Source of the DNA: Allokutzneria sp. NRRL B-24872
GTDB lineage: Bacteria > Actinomycetota > Actinomycetes > Mycobacteriales > Pseudonocardiaceae
Direction: 5' to 3'
Assembly (NCBI RefSeq): GCF_002155965.1
Contig: NZ_MUMH01000098.1
Location: 1-37,284, forward strand
Length of the DNA stretch: 37,284 nt
Positions 20,936 through 28,944 of this stretch are shown in pieces (position 1 is the stretch's first letter; every line of letters begins with the position of its first letter). The notes beneath the pieces are model-generated. The model made no database searches. It saw only the letters and a list, made by a program, of their open reading frames with translations, and had not been told where the DNA came from. The position numbers and the translations under genes were made by a program.

Positions 20936-20975
20936 ACCGCGACGACCGCGCCGAGTGGCCGCACTACCCACCGCT

Positions 20976-21614
20976 CTACCGCAGGACCGGCGGCAGCTCC
21001 GGTTCGATCGCTTCAGCGATGAGCCCGGCGTCGGGGCACATGTAGTCCTTCTCCAGGGTGTTGCCGACCGTGCCCAGCAGGTGGACGATCCACCGGCTGG
21101 TGGAACTCAGGTCGAGCGAGATGCGACAGGCCTTGCTCTCGCCGACCGGGGCCAGCATGTTCATCTTCCTGCCGTTGATGTCCATTTCCCTGAACACCTG
21201 CCCTTGCTTGGCCTGCACGGAGGAAACCCCGCCGTCGTAGGCGACGCCGAGGATGACCACGTAGGCCGGCCTGGTGTCCTGTTGCGATATCGACGGCCCG
21301 CTGAACTGGCAGGTGCTCAGCTGCGGGTCCTCCTTCTGCCCCTCTTTGGTCAACTTGAGCTTGCCCTGGACCCTGCTGGCCACCAGGCAGGGATCGATTC
21401 GCTCGCCCGGTGTTCCGGGCTGCGCCGAGGGTCGAGCCGAGGACGGCCGGGCGGAGGAGGTGCCGGGCGGAGTGGCTGAGACACTGCCCGGGACGGACGT
21501 CGCACTGCCCTGGACGAGACTCGTGCACGAGGCGAGCAGCAGGCAGGCGAGCAGGCTGATGGCCACGGGCCGCCGCCTGGCCGCCGGCGACACGGGAGCC
21601 GTTTCCGGTTGCAC
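20976..21614 (-). CDS. DUF3558 lipoprotein
   Basis: A 212-residue secreted lipoprotein. The signal peptide is RRRPVAISLLACLLLASC with a lipobox LLASC, so Cys30 or thereabouts would be lipidated. A Pro/Ser/Thr-rich linker (about 40-70) follows, then the DUF3558 domain: IDPCLVASRVQGKLKLTKEG, STCQFSGPSISQQD, and a last part with LGTVGNTLEKDYMCPDAGLIAEAIEPELP. The conserved cysteines of the family (DPC, C-x-F, ...MC) are present. DUF3558 is typical of Pseudonocardiales and mycobacteria; function unknown. GTG 21614 follows GATGAGGTTCGCTC. It converges on the ArsR gene. Confidence 0.85.
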   Translation of the reverse strand: MQPETAPVSPAARRRPVAISLLACLLLASCTSLVQGSATSVPGSVSATPPGTSSARPSSARPSAQPGTPGERIDPCLVASRVQGKLKLTKEGQKEDPQLSTCQFSGPSISQQDTRPAYVVILGVAYDGGVSSVQAKQGQVFREMDINGRKMNMLAPVGESKACRISLDLSSTSRWIVHLLGTVGNTLEKDYMCPDAGLIAEAIEPELPPVLR

Positions 21615-21835
21615 GAGCGAACCTCATCTTCCTCGAACCCAGTCCCGTGGCCACGGGAACGCACGCCGTCAGCACGTCATCGCCCGAGCGACCCTACAAC
21701 GTTCGCGACCTGCGCCGGAGCGGACTGAAGAACTCCCGGGCGCATTCAAGCGTGGTTGAAAAATCCATGCAGCGCCGCGTCGGCCGACCTCTCCGCCACC
21801 GTCGTCGGCGCGCACGGACCCGAGGTGCTCTCCTG

Positions 21836-23110
21836 TCAGCTCACGTGACTTTCCAGGGACCGCACAGCGGTCATGACGCCGTTCTCCGCGCGGACCCGCT
21901 CGGCGAGGTCGGCGGCTCTGGCCGCCATCGCGGTACTGGACACCGCTTCACTGATGGCGGCGGCGAGTCACTCGGCGGTGAGCTTCTGCTGCCGCACGGG
22001 CGCGGGTGCGACTCCGACCTCGTGCACGCGCTGGGCCCAGTGGGGTTGGTCGGCGACGAACGGGCACACGACCTGAGGCCGCCCTGCGGCCAAGGCGGCG
22101 GCCGTGGTGCCACCTCCGCCGTGGTGCACGATCGCGGACGTGCGGGGGAAGAGCCGGTCGTGGGGTGCTTCGTCGATCACCAGGACCTCGTCGGAGGAGT
22201 CGGTCTCGCCGAGCCCGCCCCAGCCGGTCGCCAGGACTGCGCGAACACCCGCGCGGCGCACGGCCTCCACGACGATCGCACCGGTCCTGCCGGTGCGCGG
22301 CCCGACCATGCTGCCGAAGCCGATGTAGACCGGCGGCGGCCCGCTGTCGAGGAACGCGGCCAGCCGCGGCGAAGGGGACCACGTCCCTGCCGCTGGCAGG
22401 AACCAGAACCCTGTCGTGCGCACCTGCTCCGGCCACAGCGGGTCGACTTGGGCCAGGTGCGGGCTGAAAGCCTGCAGCACCAGGCGATGCGCTCCGTTGG
22501 CTTCGTGCAGCAGGTCCTGGACACCGCGTCGCGCCGGCAAGCCGAGTTCGTTGGCGCGCCAGGTGTTCGCCACTCCGGCTTGGGCGCGCAGCGCCGCCGA
22601 CACCGCCAGGTACGTGGCGCGGTTGAACGCTCTCGGCAGCCGGGGCAGCGGGACCATCGGGCACGGGAACAGCGAACTCGGAACCCACCCTGGCTGCAAC
22701 GTCGCGAGCACCGCGGGCACGCCGAGCATCTCCGCGACGGAGTGCGCGGGCAGCGTCGGCGAGTGCACGACGACGTCCACCTGCGCGCTGTCGCGGGCGA
22801 CGGATGCCAGATCGCGCAACACATCGGCCATCAACGGCTTGATCCGCCGCGCGGTGCGCACAGCGCTGATCTTGCCCCGCAACCCTCGATACCCGTTGCC
22901 GACGGACTCCCGCACCACCGGATCGTCCATCAACCGGTTCGGTCCCTCGTCCAGTGCTGCGAACTCCACGCCGTTGCCCCGCGCCTGCGCGGCGAAGGAA
23001 CCCGGGGCGGCCAGGAGAGCGTCGTGCCCGGTCGAGCGAAGCGCCACCGCGAGCGCCAGGAACGGCTGCACGTCACCGCGCGTGCCGTGGGTGACCAACA
23101 GCGCCCTCAT
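21836..23110 (-). pseudogene. GT1-type glycosyltransferase with an in-frame TGA
   Basis: From ATG 23110 (after GGAGAGATCCG) to the TGA at 21968-21970 the gene encodes 380 residues of a UDP-glycosyltransferase of the MGT/sterol glucosyltransferase type: MRALLVTHGTRGDVQPFLALAVAL at the N-terminus, PPPVYIGFGSMVG in the middle and APHDRLFPRTSAIVHHGGGG-TTAAALAAGRPQVVCPFVADQ as the donor-binding block. It halts at QQKLTAE. Beyond the TGA the same frame continues LAAAISEAV, RAADLAERVRAENGV and ends at 21836, exactly the usual last two helices of the family. So a nonsense change has removed 43 residues. The protein may still fold, as the donor site is intact, or the gene may be decaying. It overlaps the ABC remnant upstream (ATGA). 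Confidence 0.75.
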
Positions 23111-23598
23111 CGGATCTCTCCTGCCTCGGCGACGGCGGTGAACGCGGACAGCCAACGGTCGTCGGTGACAAGCCCGCCGGTCAGCATCTGCAGCCCGGCC
23201 CGAGCCGTCCGCGAGGAGGTCTCGGTCTCGGTGACCTCGCCCCCGAGCAACCTGCCGACCTGATCGCTGAAACGGCGGCGGCTGAGCTTGTGCTCGGCCG
23301 GGAATCGCCAGTGCGGCGATGCGGTCGCCATGTCGTGCGTGGTCAGGAAAATCGTCCTCCTCTGCGCGCGCAACCCCCGGATGGTGTCCTTCACCCGGCG
23401 CGCGTTCACCGGGTCCATCCCGGAGATCGGCTCGTCCGGGAACAACAGCTCCGGCCAGTGCGACAACGCCCGCCCGAACACCAGGCGCAGCAGCTCGATC
23501 AGGATCTTCTGCGTGGTGGACTCGTCCATACCGGACACGGCGGGTTCGACTGTTCTGCGGTAGGTGGAACTCAGGATCTCGACATCGACGACCCTCAT
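23107..23598 (-). pseudogene. ABC transporter ATPase remnant lacking Walker A
   Basis: A 163-residue frame. The middle encodes LRLVFGRALSHWPELLFPDEPISGMDPVNARRVKDTIRGL and RTIFLTTHDMATA: Walker B with its glutamate, D-loop and H-loop of a DrrA-type ABC ATPase. The N-terminal 25 residues resemble the first strand of such an ATPase, but then the frame jumps to the region just before Walker B. Walker A, the Q-loop and the LSGGQ signature are missing, so it cannot hydrolyse ATP. The C-terminal 55 residues match nothing I recognise. The stop overlaps the glycosyltransferase start. Confidence 0.65.
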
Positions 23599-23628
23599 GG
23601 CCGGTTCCGATCTGCTGGACGTGGCGGG

Positions 23629-24501
23629 TCAGCGGGTCGCGTGGACCGAACGCTCCACTTCGGACACTGTCAGCTTGCGACCAGTCGGCCGCAGGTAGCG
23701 CTCATGGAACTGCTCGGCACCCATCTGCTCGACCTCGCGCCAGCCGTACCCAGCCAGCAGGCTCCGCACGTTCTTGGGCCGCAACCCGAAGCGCCACAAG
23801 CCTTTCTGGCCACAGAGGCGGCGATGCAACCTCTCCGCCCCGTAGAGCCGTTCGCCGTCGAGGAAGTCTCTGCGCACGTAGGTGAACACCAGATGGCTCC
23901 CCGAAGGAGCCGAGCGCAGGCACTCCAACGTCGCGCGCACCGCACCCTCGTTCAGGTATTGGGTGACGGCCTCCCACACGAACACCGTCCGCGTATCCGC
24001 CCGATATTCATGCGCGGCAAGAACATCGGCCAGGTTCTCGGCGTGCAAGTCGGCCGGGACGAGCGTGGAGTGAGAGGTCGCCGGACCGGGAACCGAGACG
24101 AGGAGAGCCCTTTTGCGGTGCACGATTTCCGGGAGGTCGACCTCGTAGACCCGCACTCCCGGCGGGAGGGCCGCCCGCAGCACGAGCGTGTCCAAGCCCG
24201 CGCCGAGCACCACCACCGACTCCACGCCCTCGCCGCCCGCGCGCGCCAGGACGTCGCCGATAAAACGCTTGCGGCACAGAACATTTGCCCAGATACCTGG
24301 CGCACGGCGTTCGGAGGCGCGAACCAGCGCGCGCCGCAGCAACGACCATCGGCTGAGCCTGACCAGGAAGCGCCCCGAGCGGGGCAGCATGTGCCGAGCG
24401 AACGGATCGGCCAGCAGCGGGATGGGCTCGTGCTGCTCGACCGCCGCGATCACGGTCGGCCCGAGGGCTGTCTCGACGACAGCGGGATCAGTGGTGGCCA
24501 T
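23629..24501 (-). CDS. LCMT-type SAM-dependent methyltransferase
   Basis: A 290-residue class I methyltransferase of the leucine carboxyl methyltransferase-like group, large in mycobacteria and streptomycetes. The SAM motif is VESVVVLGAGLDTLVLRAAL (about 93-112), with PGVRVYEVDLPEIVHRKRAL next and FVWEAVTQYLNEGAVRATLE later. N-terminal PIPLLADPFARHML is also a family block. Many such enzymes O-methylate polyketides or phenolics; the substrate is unknown. The ATG at 24501 is chosen because conserved residues begin soon after; AAAGG precedes it. The start lies on the left arm side of a long inverted repeat shared with the divergent ABC operon. Downstream is the ABC remnant and glycosyltransferase. 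Confidence 0.85.
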   Translation of the reverse strand: MATTDPAVVETALGPTVIAAVEQHEPIPLLADPFARHMLPRSGRFLVRLSRWSLLRRALVRASERRAPGIWANVLCRKRFIGDVLARAGGEGVESVVVLGAGLDTLVLRAALPPGVRVYEVDLPEIVHRKRALLVSVPGPATSHSTLVPADLHAENLADVLAAHEYRADTRTVFVWEAVTQYLNEGAVRATLECLRSAPSGSHLVFTYVRRDFLDGERLYGAERLHRRLCGQKGLWRFGLRPKNVRSLLAGYGWREVEQMGAEQFHERYLRPTGRKLTVSEVERSVHATR

Positions 24502-24528
24502 GGGCGTGCCTTTGTCAGTTCTCTCCGA

Positions 24529-24755
24529 CTCACTCCGGTTGGAGCGAGCCGTGCCGACCAGGCTTCCCGGCGCACCGACGACAACCATGCACCACAACCG
24601 ATCACCGGGCCAAGACCCGGTTGCCCCGTTACCGATTCGCAAAGCAGCGATCGGGTGATTCCCGATTGCCCGCCCGCGCCCGGTGGTGCACCGTTGACAG
24701 CGGTGTGCCGGGAAGCCTGGTCGGCGCGGTCCCTCCGCTCGGAGGAACCGGAGTG
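24529..24755. repeat. Long imperfect inverted repeat forming mirror-image leaders
   Basis: Left arm about 24529-24596 and right arm about 24683-24755 are inverted copies. The core GCCGACCAGGCTTCCCGGC (24553-24571) is exact in the right arm (24706-24724, inverted), and both arms extend with TCACTCCGGTT on the outside and CGGTG, GTTG and GTGGTGCA on the inside. The spacer holds a further loose GATCACC/GGGTGATT pair. Each arm ends 23-28 bases from a start codon (24501 minus, 24778 plus), so both genes share the same upstream sequence. Confidence 0.75.
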
Positions 24756-24777
24756 ACGGAAGAAGGCGGAGCATGCC

Positions 24778-25704
24778 ATGACCTCTCCCCTGGTACGGAC
24801 GCACGCGCTGACGAAGCGCTTCGGCGCGCTCACCGCGGTGGACGAGCTGGACCTCGACGTCAGCCCGGGCGAGGTGCTGGGGTTCCTCGGCCCCAACGGC
24901 GCGGGCAAGACCACGACCATCCGCATGCTGCTCGGCCTCGCCCGCCCGAGCTCCGGCGCGGCGACCGTGCTCGGGCACGACGCGTGGGCCCAGGCCCCGC
25001 TGGCCCACCACGACGTCGGTTTCCTGCCCGCGGAGTTCGCCCTGCACCCCCGGCTCACCGGCTGGGCCAATCTGGAGCACCTGCGACGGCTGCGCTCCAC
25101 CGCCGCCGAAGCCCACCGGGCCAGGGCGCGCGAGCTCGCCGAACGACTTGGCGCTGACCTGGACCGTCCCCTTCGGACACTGTCATCGGGGAACAAGCGC
25201 AAGGTCGGCATCATCGCCGCGCTCGCCCACTCCCCGCGCTTGGCCGTGCTGGACGAGCCGATCAGCGGCCTGGACCCGCTGGTGCAGAAGGAGTTCCACG
25301 CCATCGTGGACGAGCTGCGCTCCCGCGGCTCCGGAATCCTGCTGTCCTCGCACACCCTGCCGGAGGTCGAGCGCGTCGCCGACCGCGTCGCCATCATGCG
25401 CTCCGGCCGCCTGGTCGCGTGCGAGCGCACCGATGTGCTGCTGGGCAAGGCGGTCCACCGTTTCGAGGTCACCTTCGCCGACGACACCGAGGCCGCGTCC
25501 TTCCTGCGGCAGTGCCCGTCGCTGCCCGCGGTCTCGCACGTCGAGCACGACGGCGCCCTCGTCCGGTTCGCTGTCGAGGGCGCCGTCACCGACGTGGTCG
25601 CAACCCTTGGCGCACAACGGGTGCTGACACTCCGAACACCGGAGACCGAGCTGGAGGACGTGTTCCTGCGCTACTACGGAACCGCGACGGAGGTGGCCCG
25701 GTGA
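24778..25704 (+). CDS. ABC transporter ATP-binding protein
   Basis: A 308-residue ABC-2-type ATPase. Walker A is GPNGAGKTT (about 38-46), the signature LSSGNKRKVG (about 134-143) is slightly unusual as SSGN replaces SGGQ, Walker B is LAVLDEPISGLDP and the H-loop LLSSHTLPEVE. The last 80 residues form the common C-terminal domain ending ELEDVFLRYYG. Such pairs export drugs, lipids or antibiotics. The ATG at 24778 has GAAGGCGGAGC before it. The stop overlaps the permease start (GTGA). The operon diverges from the methyltransferase across the long inverted repeat. Confidence 0.93.
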   Translation: MTSPLVRTHALTKRFGALTAVDELDLDVSPGEVLGFLGPNGAGKTTTIRMLLGLARPSSGAATVLGHDAWAQAPLAHHDVGFLPAEFALHPRLTGWANLEHLRRLRSTAAEAHRARARELAERLGADLDRPLRTLSSGNKRKVGIIAALAHSPRLAVLDEPISGLDPLVQKEFHAIVDELRSRGSGILLSSHTLPEVERVADRVAIMRSGRLVACERTDVLLGKAVHRFEVTFADDTEAASFLRQCPSLPAVSHVEHDGALVRFAVEGAVTDVVATLGAQRVLTLRTPETELEDVFLRYYGTATEVAR

Positions 25705-26492
25705 ACGCGACCGCGGAGTTGTTCCGGCGCGCCCTCGGCGAGCGGCGCTCCACACTGATCGGCCTGACCGTCGGGGCGATCGGGATGTGCGCGCTGGCCC
25801 TGGCCATGTACCCCTCGCTGCGCGAGCAGCTCGGCGCGCTCACCGCCGTGCTTCCCCCGGAGATCACCGCGTTCTTCGGCGCCGACATGGTCACCCCCGC
25901 CGGCTACGTCTCCTCCCAGGTCTTCACCAAGATCGCGCCGCTGCTGGTCATGATCTCCGCCATCGGCGCCGGAGCACTGCCCTGCGCCCTCGAACGCGAT
26001 GGCGTGCTCGCCGTGACCCTGGCGGCCCCGGTGCGGCGCGCGCAGATCATCACCGCGCACGCGCTCGCCATCGTCACGGAGGTGGCGGTGCTCGCCGCCG
26101 CGGTCGGGGCGGTCCTGATCGCGCTGCGCGAGCCGACAGGGCTGGACATCCCCCTCGCGCGGCTGCTCGCGGGAACCGTGGCGCTGGCCCTGCTGGGCGC
26201 CTTCCACGGGCTGCTCACCCTGACGATCGGTGCGGCCAGCGGTTCACGCGGCCTGGCCGTCGGCGTGGGGACGGGCGTCGCGCTGGGCGGCTTCCTGCTC
26301 AGCGGGCTCGCCCCGTTGGTCGGCTCCGACCTGCTCGGCTTCCTCAGCCCGTTCCACTGGGCCTTCGGGGCCCAACCGCTGGAGGCCGGGTGGAGCTGGG
26401 CCGTCCTTTCCGGTCTGCTCGCCCTCGCCGCCGGGTCCGTCCTGCTCGCCGCCGCAGCCGCGCTGCTGTTCCGCCGCCGCGACATCGGCTGA
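25701..26492 (+). CDS. ABC-2-type permease subunit
   Basis: A 263-residue membrane protein with six predicted helices, including TLIGLTVGAIGMCALALAMY, YVSSQVFTKIAPLLVMISAI, VAVLAAAVGAVLIAL and a C-terminal LAAGSVLLAAAAALLF followed by RRRDIG. The R-R-D-I/L ending and order of helices fit ABC-2 permeases of bacterial multidrug or lipid exporters. The GTG overlaps the ATPase stop, so the pair forms one transporter. The substrate is not evident; the nearby glycosyltransferase and methyltransferase hint at a modified metabolite. Confidence 0.88.
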   Translation: MNATAELFRRALGERRSTLIGLTVGAIGMCALALAMYPSLREQLGALTAVLPPEITAFFGADMVTPAGYVSSQVFTKIAPLLVMISAIGAGALPCALERDGVLAVTLAAPVRRAQIITAHALAIVTEVAVLAAAVGAVLIALREPTGLDIPLARLLAGTVALALLGAFHGLLTLTIGAASGSRGLAVGVGTGVALGGFLLSGLAPLVGSDLLGFLSPFHWAFGAQPLEAGWSWAVLSGLLALAAGSVLLAAAAALLFRRRDIG

Positions 26493-26504
26493 CCTGCGTA
26501 TGGC

Positions 26505-26657
26505 TCAGGGGCATCGTCGCCGGTCGGCCGTTGGCAAGGCCGGGAGCTCACCCGTGTCGCTGACGTTGACGGTGCTGTTGATCCTGCCGTGCGCACAGGG
26601 ATTGGTGAAGTTCGCGGTGGGTTTGTTCGTGCCGTACTCGACACTCATCCGCCGCAT
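26505..26657 (-). CDS. Possible 50-residue ORF downstream of the lysozyme gene
   Basis: A short minus-strand frame encodes MRRMSVEYGTNKPTANFTNP and CAHGRINSTVNVSDTGEL. AGGAGG lies two bases before the first ATG (26657) and 11 before the second (26648). The sequence is unlike its shadow frames in having varied composition, but nothing else supports it. It may be a remnant of a secreted protein or a chance frame. Confidence 0.2.
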   Translation of the reverse strand: MRRMSVEYGTNKPTANFTNPCAHGRINSTVNVSDTGELPALPTADRRRCP

Positions 26658-26705
26658 CGCCTCCTGCTACGAACAAGACGTCACGATCATCAGCCTCCTG
26701 TTCTC

Positions 26706-27515
26706 TCAGCCCCGCGCCAGAACCTGGAGTCGCTGGTATGAGCCGTTGAAGGCGTTCTGGTCGATCGGCTTCTCGGAGTACTGCCAGATCGTGTGCACCG
26801 ACCACGCGTGCGGCAGCGGGCCGACCGCGCTGTTGTAGCGCGCCACCCACAACGGGTTGGTCCTGCTGAAGTCGCCACCGTTGCCCGTGCACTTCGACCA
26901 CCAGTTGGTGCTCGTGTAGATCGCCGGGTACCGGCCCGTGCGTGCGTGGTAGGTGTCGGAGAAGTCCTTGATCCAGGACACCATCGCGGCCGGACTGAGG
27001 CCGTAGCAGGTCGCGCCGTAGGGGTTGTACTCGATGTCCAGCGCTCCGGGCAGGGTCTTGCCGTCCCGGGACCACCCACCGCCGTTGCTGACGAAGAAGT
27101 TCGCCTGGACGGCGCCGCTGGACTTGTTCGGCAGCGCGAAGTGGTACGAACCGCGGACCATGCCGATGTTGTAGGAACCGTTGTACTGCTGGGCGAAGTA
27201 CGGGTTCTTGAACGTGGTGCCCTCGGTGGCCTTGACGTAGGCGAACCGCTTGCCCGCGTTCCACTGGGCTTGCCAGTTCACGTTGCCCTGGTGGCCGCTG
27301 ACGTCGATCCCCGCGACCGAAGCTCCGGTTCGAGGATCGAGCGGTACGTCCTCGTGGGTGCGTGGTCGTTGCGGCGACACGCCCTCGTGCTTGGCGACCT
27401 GCGAGCCCATCGCCGCGTCAACGGCGATCTCCTGCCCGTGGGCGGGCGCGGAGAGCACTGCGGTGATCGTGACCGTGAGCAGTGTCGTCAGGGCCGTGCG
27501 AATCGTGCTGTTCAT
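26706..27515 (-). CDS. Secreted GH25 lysozyme (N,O-diacetylmuramidase type)
   Basis: A 269-residue secreted muramidase. The signal peptide covers about residues 1-27 (TALTTLLTVTITAVLSAPAHG). The GH25 barrel (about 66-265) opens VAGIDVSGHQGNVNWQAQWN, with the first catalytic-site aspartate, and has FAYVKATEGTTFKNPYFAQQ, GMVRGSYHFALPN and LPGALDIEYNPYG, with the D-x-E catalytic pair. IYTSTNWWSKCTG and HTIWQYSEKPID complete the Chalaropsis-type pattern; the two cysteines (GATCYG, SKCTG) may form a disulfide. It would cut peptidoglycan outside the cell. ATG 27515 follows GAGGAGGCGAC. No cell-wall-binding domain is present. Confidence 0.92.
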   Translation of the reverse strand: MNSTIRTALTTLLTVTITAVLSAPAHGQEIAVDAAMGSQVAKHEGVSPQRPRTHEDVPLDPRTGASVAGIDVSGHQGNVNWQAQWNAGKRFAYVKATEGTTFKNPYFAQQYNGSYNIGMVRGSYHFALPNKSSGAVQANFFVSNGGGWSRDGKTLPGALDIEYNPYGATCYGLSPAAMVSWIKDFSDTYHARTGRYPAIYTSTNWWSKCTGNGGDFSRTNPLWVARYNSAVGPLPHAWSVHTIWQYSEKPIDQNAFNGSYQRLQVLARG

Positions 27516-27537
27516 GTCGCCTCCTCGGCGCGGTGGA

Positions 27538-28362
27538 TCACCGTGTCCTGATCGTGAGCGCGAGGGCTTGTCCCGCGACTCTCTGGAGCTGTTCGCTGAC
27601 GAAGTGGATGCGAGGGCTGTCGGTAGTTGCCCACAGGATGTTTCCCAGGCGCAGCAACGGAACTGAGATACGGCGAAGCACCGTCTGCGTGTCCCAGCGG
27701 TGCGTGGCCTCAGGAGATGCGACGGTGGGCGTGCGGCTCACCAGAAGTTCGTGCACGGAGACCTCGACCAGCCGCTGAGCAGTTCGTGTGAGGTTGACCA
27801 GGTCGCCGACCGCAGTGGTGTATCGGCACTCGAACAGCTCCTCGGCGGCGTCGGCGCACGTGCGCAGCGCAGACCGGGCCGCGAACAGGCGCTGCGTCAA
27901 CGCCTCCGGTCCAACGGCGGCGAGCGCGAATTCCAACTCGGCGATGGCATGGACGGCCTCGCCGTTCAAGGACGCCTTGCCTCGAACACCTACCGTGCTG
28001 CACATCCGAACCTCCACCCCGGCCGAATCTCGACGCCGGTAGCTGTAGCCACCTTTTGGTTGTCCAAGCGCAAGAAAAAACAAATCACTCGAACTGGACA
28101 GAGCCGCCGTGTGTCGCACGAGTGACGAAGCCAGCGCCCCGGCGTCAGGCAGATGCCCCGATGCGGCCGAAGGAGTGTGCAGGCAGACCTCCTCGATCAC
28201 ACAGCGGCTTCGGCCGAGGAGGTTTGACGTGAACAAGACGCCGTCAGTCGCACAAACCGCTTCCACGAACCGGTACAACCCATTGACTGACGCCCAACCC
28301 CTTTGAAGCCGGTAACGACGGGTACTTCGTTCCTGTTCGACATCCTCACCGGATGCGATCAA
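27538..28362 (-). CDS. Unrecognised 274-residue protein
   Basis: An open frame with convincing codon use over its second half. It includes VRMCSTVGVRGKASLNGEAV, HAIAELEFALAAVGPEALTQ, ECRYTTAVGDLVNLTRTAQR and PLLRLGNILWATTDSPRIHF. It is predicted to be mostly helical after residue 130 and beta-like before. No motif or family is recognised and there is no signal or membrane segment. The start is uncertain: the frame begins at a TTG (28362), while a GTG further in (VEAVCATDG) is possible. Its 5' third is clearly lower in GC than the neighbours, suggesting acquired DNA. It lies 22 bases from the lysozyme start on the same strand. Confidence 0.5.
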   Translation of the reverse strand: MIASGEDVEQERSTRRYRLQRGWASVNGLYRFVEAVCATDGVLFTSNLLGRSRCVIEEVCLHTPSAASGHLPDAGALASSLVRHTAALSSSSDLFFLALGQPKGGYSYRRRDSAGVEVRMCSTVGVRGKASLNGEAVHAIAELEFALAAVGPEALTQRLFAARSALRTCADAAEELFECRYTTAVGDLVNLTRTAQRLVEVSVHELLVSRTPTVASPEATHRWDTQTVLRRISVPLLRLGNILWATTDSPRIHFVSEQLQRVAGQALALTIRTR

Positions 28363-28394
28363 GAATCCGGGTTATGTGACTGGAGAAGGAGAAC

Positions 28395-28727
28395 GTGGTG
28401 AAAACCGTTCGCATGGCAGGACGCGGTCTCGTGGTCGCTCTTTCAACGGCCGTGTTGCTGCCCTTCGTCGCGGGAACCGGCAACGCCGGCACCGCGCCCC
28501 AGACGAGTTCCGTCGGCGCGCACTCCCAGGGCACGACGACTTCCGGAACCCAGGATGCGCGCCTGCTCCGCGACGGCCGCTGGGTCCACGACCGGTGGGT
28601 GCGCGACCGCTGGCACCGGCGGCCCTCCCACGGCATCGGAATCGGTGTCGGGATCGGCCTGGGATTGCGCATCGGGCTGGGCATCGGAATCGGTGTCGGC
28701 ATCGGCGACGACGGCGATGACGACTGA
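28395..28727 (+). CDS. Small secreted protein with Gly/Ile repeat tail
   Basis: A 110-residue protein. A signal peptide (MAGRGLVVALSTAVLLPFVA, about 7-26, probable cut after GNAG) precedes a Thr/Ser-rich part, then a Trp/Arg/Asp block RWVHDRWVRDRWHRRP. The C-terminus is a glycine-isoleucine repeat, GIGIGVGIGLGLRIGLGIGI, ending in an acidic GDDGDDD. The repeat could be a membrane-active or beta-rich strand; no family recognised. The GTG at 28395 is preceded by GGAGAAGGAGAAC; the next codon is also GTG. A strong terminator follows at 28775. Confidence 0.65.
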   Translation: MVKTVRMAGRGLVVALSTAVLLPFVAGTGNAGTAPQTSSVGAHSQGTTTSGTQDARLLRDGRWVHDRWVRDRWHRRPSHGIGIGVGIGLGLRIGLGIGIGVGIGDDGDDD

Positions 28728-28774
28728 CTCGGCGTCCAGGAGCGCCTCGCGCGGGTGTCACGCCCGCCCGGGGC

Positions 28775-28836
28775 ACTGACTGCGGTGGGCCCGGCGGCGA
28801 CCTTCCCCGCCGGGCCCACCGTCCTCAGTCACTGTC
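28775..28836 (+). terminator. Terminator hairpin after the small secreted protein
   Basis: GGTGGGCCCGGCGG (28784-28797) pairs exactly with CCGCCGGGCCCACC (28807-28820) around a nine-base loop. The stem extends outward with GACTG/CAGTC, interrupted by a small bulge. It separates this gene from the following operon. Confidence 0.75.
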
Positions 28837-28944
28837 CTTCGCAGAGCGATCTCGGCCGAGGTTTCACCAGCAGGTCGCGGGGCAATTCCACGTCCGCGCA
28901 CCCGGCGGTGATGGTGGCCGCCGCCGCCTGATGAGAGGTCGCAC

